Shown: positions 15,572 through 19,441 of the stretch, piece by piece
Layout: each line of letters opens with the position of its first letter
How positions within the stretch are numbered: the first letter of the stretch is position 1
Assembly: GCA_001830475.1 (NCBI GenBank)
Contig: MIAC01000264.1
Coordinates: 6,285 to 25,725 of the forward strand
Source: Rhodospirillales bacterium RIFCSPLOWO2_12_FULL_67_15
Lineage (GTDB): Bacteria; Pseudomonadota; Alphaproteobacteria; Rhodospirillales; 2-12-FULL-67-15
Reading direction: 5' to 3'
DNA: 19,441 nucleotides
The notes under the pieces: model-generated
Database searches by the model: none
The model's input: only the letters and a program-made list of their open reading frames with translations
Told to the model about the DNA's origin: nothing
Translations under genes and position numbers: made by a program

Positions 15572-16783
15572 TCACGCCGCGGCTTTCAGGCCGAGGCGCT
15601 CCCACACCTGCCGGAGCGCAGCGACCAGGCGATCCATGTCCGCGTCCGTGTGCAGCGGGGTGGGCGTAAAGCGCAGCCGCTCGGTCCGGCGTTGGACGGT
15701 CGGGTAGTTGATGGGCTGGACGTAAATGTCGTGCCCCTCGAGCAGAAGGTCGCTCGCCTGCTTGCAGCGCACCGGATCGCCGACGAGAACGGGAACGATG
15801 TGGCTCGGCCCCGGCATCACCGGCAGGCCGGCTTTGATCAGCTTGGTCTTCAGGGTCTGGGCACGTTCCTGGTGCCGCTCGCGCAACTCGTTGTGTTCCT
15901 TGAGGTAACGGATCGAAGCGAGCGCGCCGGCCGCGACCGACGGCGGCAGCGAACTCGAGAAGATGAACCCGGTGCCGTAGGAACGGATGAAGTCGCAGAG
16001 CGCCGTGGAGCCGGCGATATAACCGCCGACCACGCCGAAGGCCTTGGCCAGGGTTCCCTGGATGACGGTCAGGCGGTGCATCTGGCCGTCGCGTTCGGCG
16101 ACGCCGCCGCCGCGGGGGCCGTACATGCCGACCGCGTGCACTTCGTCGAGGAAGGTCATGGCGCCGTGCTTTTCCGCCACGTCGCAGATTTCCTCGATCG
16201 GGGAGATGTTGCCGTCCATGGAATAAACGGATTCGAAGGCGATCAGCTTGGGCCGCGCCGGATCGGTCTGGGCGAGAAGTTCATCGAGATGGGCGGGATC
16301 GTTATGACGGAAGACCTTCTTCTCGGCGCGGGAATGGACGATTCCCTCGATCATCGAGTTGTGGTTCTTCTCGTCGGAAAATACCACGCAGTTGGGCAGC
16401 ATGCGCGCGAGCGTGTTGAGCGCGGTCATGTTGGCGATCCAACCGGAACCGAAGAGCAGGGCGGCCTCGGTGCGGTGCAGGTCGGCGAGTTCCCGTTCGA
16501 GCAAGACGTGATAGTGATTGGTGCCGGCGATGTTGCGCGTTCCGCCCGCGCCGGCGCCGCAGCGGTCGATCGCTTCGTGCATGGCCGCGAGCACGAGCGG
16601 ATGCTGTCCCATGCCGAGGTAGTCGTTGGAGCACCAGACCGTGATCTCGCGCGGGCCTTGGGCGGCGTGATGGATCGCGCGGGGAAATCCCCCCGGCTTG
16701 CGCTCGAGGTCGATGAACACGCGATAGCGGCCTTCTTGCTTCAGGTCCGCCACCCGATCGGCGAAGAATTTCTCGTAGTTCAT
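15572..16783 (-). CDS. hemA: 5-aminolevulinate synthase (ALAS)
   Basis: A 403-residue PLP enzyme that condenses glycine with succinyl-CoA to 5-aminolevulinate, the first step of haem synthesis by the C4 route used by alphaproteobacteria. It shows [17 protein letters not shown], then [24 protein letters not shown] (213 onward), and the PLP Lys247 in [23 protein letters not shown] and [10 protein letters not shown] match ALAS rather than other alpha-oxoamine synthases. The ATG at 16783 is chosen since [20 protein letters not shown] matches the usual ALAS N-terminus; an upstream start would add 16 atypical residues. An FNR-type box lies about 78-91 bp upstream. The PadR-like gene follows. Confidence 0.95.
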   Translation of the reverse strand: MNYEKFFADRVADLKQEGRYRVFIDLERKPGGFPRAIHHAAQGPREITVWCSNDYLGMGQHPLVLAAMHEAIDRCGAGAGGTRNIAGTNHYHVLLERELADLHRTEAALLFGSGWIANMTALNTLARMLPNCVVFSDEKNHNSMIEGIVHSRAEKKVFRHNDPAHLDELLAQTDPARPKLIAFESVYSMDGNISPIEEICDVAEKHGAMTFLDEVHAVGMYGPRGGGVAERDGQMHRLTVIQGTLAKAFGVVGGYIAGSTALCDFIRSYGTGFIFSSSLPPSVAAGALASIRYLKEHNELRERHQERAQTLKTKLIKAGLPVMPGPSHIVPVLVGDPVRCKQASDLLLEGHDIYVQPINYPTVQRRTERLRFTPTPLHTDADMDRLVAALRQVWERLGLKAAA

Positions 16784-16860
16784 TGAAATTATTGATCTCA
16801 TGGTCAACCCGGCGATTTCCGGCCCCGGCATTAAATAACATTAGGCGAGCGCCCGCAACC

Positions 16861-16874
16861 TTGACCCCGATCAA
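16861..16874 (-). promoter_or_regulatory. FNR/FixK-type box upstream of hemA
   Basis: TTGACCCCGATCAA on the plus strand, TTGATCGGGGTCAA read in the hemA direction, matches TTGAT-N4-ATCAA with one arm substitution. If the box is centred at -41.5 (class II activation), the -10 hexamer should lie at 16838-16833. That stretch reads TTATTT, and TATTTA starts one base on, within an AT-rich patch in otherwise G+C-rich DNA. FnrL/FixK control of hemA is known in several alphaproteobacteria, for example Rhodobacter. The box is seen directly; its use is inferred. Confidence 0.65.
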
Positions 16875-16896
16875 CTCTTAACGTGTTTAAGGGCGG

Positions 16897-18372
16897 TCAT
16901 TTTTCAGAGGTCCAGACGCGGAGCGTCTCCGCCTCGGTGCGTATTTCGACGATGCGGTGGTTGTTGGTGTCGGCGACCAAGAGCCGGTCCGCGCCGGCCC
17001 CGGCGACCCCGGCGGGCTCGCCGGCGGGCAGGCAGACCGGGCCTTCGCAGGCGAAGCCGGATTCGCCCACGTCCGCGACCGTGCGCTCCTTGAGATCGAG
17101 AAACCGGAGCCGCCCGTTGTAGCTGTCGGCGACGACCAGGCCATCCCTCCACCAGGCGAGCCCCAAGGGATGCTGAAACCGGGCGTCGGCGAAAGCGCCG
17201 TTGACGTGGCCGAAGTCGAACAGGCCGGTCCCGACCAAGGTCGTGACCTCGGCATCGATCCCCAGCGACAAAGCGCGCACCGCCGAGGTCTCGCTGTCGG
17301 CGAAATAGAGCGTCGAGCCGGTGGGGTCGAGGGCGAGCCCGCTCGGCTGCGCGAGCAGGGCCGCGTCGGCGGAGCCGTCGGCGATGCTCTCGGCGCCGGT
17401 TCCGGCGAGCGCGCGCGCGGTCCCGTCGCCAAGGTCCATTGCGCCGAGCTGGTGGGTGCCGGCGTTGGCGAAGAACAGCCGGCCGTCGCGGGTTTCCACA
17501 TCCCACGGCGAAGCGAGCGCGACGTCCGGGCCGGGGCGCGATCGCCACGTCAGCGACTGGCCGCGCGCGCCGTTTCCGGCGAGCGTCGTCACCCGTCCGT
17601 CGGCAAGCGCGATGCGGCGGATCGCATGGTTGCCGGTGTCGGCGACGTAAATCGCGTCCCGCTCGGCGGCCAAGCCCTGAGGCGAATGGAAAGACGCCGC
17701 GGCGGCGGTCCCGTCGGCGAAGCCCGATTGGCCGGAACCATAGCGGGCCAGCTCGCTTCCGGCGTCGTCGAACAGGACGATCTGGTGATGCCCGGCGTCC
17801 GCCGCCGCCCAGCGCGCCGGATTTCCGGGCACCGGCTTGATCTTGCCGGGAAAGGAAAGCCGATCGCCGGAAGGTGCGGGCGGGGCGAGGTCCAAAACGC
17901 CGGGGCGAAGGATCCCATCTTGCCGCCAAGTCGCGATCATCTCGGCGATGCCGGTCATCAGCCGCTCGCGGTCGGGCTCGCCGGAAATCTGCCCGATGAT
18001 CTGCCCGTCGGGAGCGATGAAAACCAGAGTCGGCCAAGCCCGGACGGCGTAGGCGCGCCAAATCGTCATGCCGGGATCGTGAACGATGGGATGGCGAATG
18101 CCGTAGCGGGCGATGGCCTGGGCGACATTGGCGCCGTCGCGCTCGGCCGCGAACTTGGGCGAATGAACGCCGATCACCGATACCTCTAGGGGCCAAATTT
18201 CTTCGATCGCTCGCAAAATGGGGAGAACGTGCATGCAGTTGATGCAGCAAAAAGTCCAGAAATCGAGGATAACCAGCCGTCCGCGCAGATCCGCGAGCGC
18301 GATTGCGCCTGCGCTGTTGAACCAGGCGAGTCCGGGAAGATCGATCCGGGGGGCGGATATCAAGCCGTACAA
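16897..18372 (-). CDS. Thioredoxin-like / NHL-repeat protein (NHLRC2-like)
   Basis: A 491-residue protein from the TTG at 18372. The N-terminal thioredoxin-like domain (about 1-150) contains LDFWTFCCINCMHVLP with a C43-I-N-C46 redox motif and a likely cis-Pro in AVRAWPTLVF. A six-bladed NHL beta-propeller (about 170-490) follows, with repeats such as SPQGLAAERDAIYVADTGNH, QPSGLALDPTGSTLYFADS and LLVADTNNHRIVEI. This is the layout of animal NHLRC2 and its bacterial relatives, whose biochemical task is unclear. I see no convincing signal peptide, so it is probably cytoplasmic. TTG 18372 is chosen because GGAG lies 7 nt upstream; in-frame TTG codons up to 18477 would add a poor-quality 35 residues. 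It lies upstream of hemA on the same strand, with 113 bp between. Confidence 0.82.
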   Translation of the reverse strand: MYGLISAPRIDLPGLAWFNSAGAIALADLRGRLVILDFWTFCCINCMHVLPILRAIEEIWPLEVSVIGVHSPKFAAERDGANVAQAIARYGIRHPIVHDPGMTIWRAYAVRAWPTLVFIAPDGQIIGQISGEPDRERLMTGIAEMIATWRQDGILRPGVLDLAPPAPSGDRLSFPGKIKPVPGNPARWAAADAGHHQIVLFDDAGSELARYGSGQSGFADGTAAAASFHSPQGLAAERDAIYVADTGNHAIRRIALADGRVTTLAGNGARGQSLTWRSRPGPDVALASPWDVETRDGRLFFANAGTHQLGAMDLGDGTARALAGTGAESIADGSADAALLAQPSGLALDPTGSTLYFADSETSAVRALSLGIDAEVTTLVGTGLFDFGHVNGAFADARFQHPLGLAWWRDGLVVADSYNGRLRFLDLKERTVADVGESGFACEGPVCLPAGEPAGVAGAGADRLLVADTNNHRIVEIRTEAETLRVWTSEK

Positions 18373-18463
18373 AAATCGTCTCCGGTGTCTGTTCGCTCGC
18401 GCGTGGCGATGATATATGGGAACGACGGGCGAGGGTGTCCACGGATTCGGACAAAAAGCCTTA

Positions 18464-18477
18464 TTGATCAAGGTCAA
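18464..18477 (+). promoter_or_regulatory. FNR/FixK-type box upstream of the usp gene
   Basis: TTGATCAAGGTCAA matches TTGAT-N4-ATCAA with one change in the right arm. Centred at 18470.5, it would place a class II -10 hexamer at 18500-18505, where TAGGAT (4 of 6 to TATAAT) is found. The predicted transcript start, near 18512, leaves about 28 nt before the usp ATG at 18540. It lies in the 167-bp divergent gap with the thioredoxin/NHL gene and could affect both; on the reverse side no matching -10 is seen. Usp genes are often induced by FNR-type regulators under low oxygen. Confidence 0.6.
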
Positions 18478-18539
18478 GGCCCCAATCCGATGGGGTTACT
18501 AGGATGACGGTCAGGGGTTGAAAACCGACGGAGAGCGCC

Positions 18540-19370
18540 ATGTTGAAAGATATCCTCGTCCATATCGACCGGCACAAGGAATGCGGCGAACGCCTCAAGG
18601 TCGCGATCCAGTTGGCGCGCGCGCACGAGGCGCATTTGACCGGCGCCTACGCGATCCCGCGGTCGCGAATCCCGACCTACCTCGAAGTGCAGGTTCCGAA
18701 GGAGATTTTGGAAAATGCCGCCGCCGCGCGGCTCGAGGAAGCCGCGACCGCCCGCCAAACCTTCGAGAACGCCTGCCGCGCCGGCGGCATCGCCTGCGAA
18801 TGGCGCCAGGCGGAAGGCTCGACGGTGGACACCTTGGCGCTGAGCGCGCGCTACGCCGATCTCGCCGTCGTCAGCCAGCGCAATTCCGGAGACGACGACC
18901 TGGAGATGGGCGAGATGCCCGACCGGTTCATCCTTTCGGCCGGGCGTCCGGTCTTGCTCGTCCCCTATGCCGGCACGTTTCCAGAGGTCGGCCGAACGGC
19001 GGTGGTGGCGTGGGACGCGAGCCGGCTCGCGACCCGCGCGGTCAACGACGCCTTGCCGTTTCTGCGCCGTGCGGCCAGGGTTCACCTCCTCGCCGTCAAT
19101 CCCGAAGGCGGTCGGGAAGGCCACGGCGAGATCCCGTGCGCCGACATCGCCCGCCATCTCGCCCGCCACGGCGTGAAGGCGGAAGCGAGCTCGCTCCGCG
19201 TCGACGACCTCGATGTCGGCGACGCGCTGCTCTCGCGGGCATCCGACTTCGGCGCCGACCTGATCGTGATGGGGGCCTACGGCCACTCCCGCTGGCGCGA
19301 GCTGGTGATGGGCGGCGTCACCCGCCACTTGCTCGCGCACATGACCGCGCCGGTGTTCATGTCGCATTGA
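18540..19370 (+). CDS. Universal stress protein with tandem UspA domains
   Basis: A 276-residue cytoplasmic protein with two UspA folds. The first is about 1-143 (MLKDILVHIDRHKECGERL to GRPVLLVPY). The second is about 150-276, with the loop GAYGHSRWRELVMGGVT (245-261) and the ending PVFMSH. In the ATP-binding pattern G-x2-G-x9-G-(S/T), the last residue is Gly259 instead of Ser/Thr, so ATP binding is uncertain. Such tandem proteins are linked to stress and low-oxygen survival, but a precise activity is not known. GAGAG precedes the ATG. An FNR-type box with a well-spaced -10-like hexamer lies upstream. It converges with the ABC permease gene, 2 bp away. Confidence 0.9.
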   Translation: MLKDILVHIDRHKECGERLKVAIQLARAHEAHLTGAYAIPRSRIPTYLEVQVPKEILENAAAARLEEAATARQTFENACRAGGIACEWRQAEGSTVDTLALSARYADLAVVSQRNSGDDDLEMGEMPDRFILSAGRPVLLVPYAGTFPEVGRTAVVAWDASRLATRAVNDALPFLRRAARVHLLAVNPEGGREGHGEIPCADIARHLARHGVKAEASSLRVDDLDVGDALLSRASDFGADLIVMGAYGHSRWRELVMGGVTRHLLAHMTAPVFMSH

Positions 19371-19372
19371 TT

Positions 19373-19441
19373 TCATCCCCGGGTCTCGCGCGGATCGAGC
19401 GCGTCCTGCAGCCCGTCGCCGACGAAGTTGAAGGCGACCAC
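19373..19441 (-). CDS. Peptide-type ABC transporter permease, C-terminal end (partial)
   Basis: The last 22 residues, ending FNFVGDGLQDALDPRETRG before the stop (TCA on the plus strand at 19373-19375), run off the right edge. 'FN.LGDGLRDALDPR' is the characteristic C-terminus of DppC/OppC-type inner-membrane permeases of dipeptide, oligopeptide and nickel ABC importers. Nothing more can be said on substrate. The usp gene ends 2 bp away on the opposite strand. Confidence 0.8.
   Translation of the reverse strand: MVAFNFVGDGLQDALDPRETRG

Noticed and set aside
16792..16807. Second FNR-like site near the hemA start (TTGAT and GTCAA half-sites)
   Set aside because: Half-sites are separated by 6 instead of 4 bases, and the site lies only 9-24 bp before the ATG, which is unlikely for an activator.
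1..19441. CRISPR arrays, tRNA or rRNA genes
   Set aside because: No regularly spaced short repeats and no cloverleaf or rRNA-like segments were seen on either strand.

Overview
The window looks like a high-G+C (about two thirds in the core genes) alphaproteobacterial chromosome segment, most likely Rhodospirillales-like. This rests on a 5-aminolevulinate synthase (C4 haem pathway), a DUF1489 gene at the end of a leucine-degradation operon, FNR/FixK-type boxes, and protein sequences that read like alphaproteobacterial homologues. Lineage is inference from remembered families; no search was run.

Layout. 1-634 (+): the 3' end of an aspartate dehydrogenase-like gene, then a PaaI-type hotdog thioesterase. 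603-1781: an insertion. A 143-bp perfect direct repeat (603-745 and 1639-1781) brackets 893 bp of lower-G+C DNA carrying one reverse-strand gene for a CBS-pair protein with a HEPN-like C-terminus. 1677-3965 (-): a SulP permease with STAS and cyclic-nucleotide-binding domains. 4106-13768 and on to 14205 (+): one tight ten-gene operon for leucine/isovalerate catabolism behind a perfect palindrome. Its order is isovaleryl-CoA dehydrogenase, thiolase, SDR, DsbA-like/HCCA isomerase-like protein, rhodanese, methylcrotonyl-CoA carboxylase beta, methylglutaconyl-CoA hydratase, carboxylase alpha (biotin), HMG-CoA lyase and DUF1489. 14471-14959 (+): an orphan Hpt phosphotransfer protein. 14979-15518 (-): a PadR-like winged-helix protein. 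15572-16783 (-): hemA (ALAS). 16897-18372 (-): a thioredoxin-like/NHL-repeat protein. 18540-19370 (+): a tandem UspA protein. 19373-19441 (-): the C-terminus of a peptide-type ABC permease.

How the genes work together. The liu operon supplies every step from isovaleryl-CoA to acetoacetate plus acetyl-CoA, and its thiolase can finish acetoacetyl-CoA. The three inserted genes (SDR, DsbA-like, rhodanese) have no known role in this pathway. Two FNR-type boxes, upstream of hemA and of the usp gene, each have an AT-rich -10-like hexamer at the class II distance, suggesting shared oxygen control of haem synthesis and stress response.

The most unusual item is the CBS-HEPN cassette. The duplicated 143 bp contains the 3' ends of both convergent neighbours, so neither gene was broken. 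The cassette gene starts 12 bp from the repeat and has no room for its own promoter inside the insert, so it probably depends on transcription from sulP. An assembly artefact must be excluded, because the repeat length is close to k-mer sizes used by short-read assemblers.
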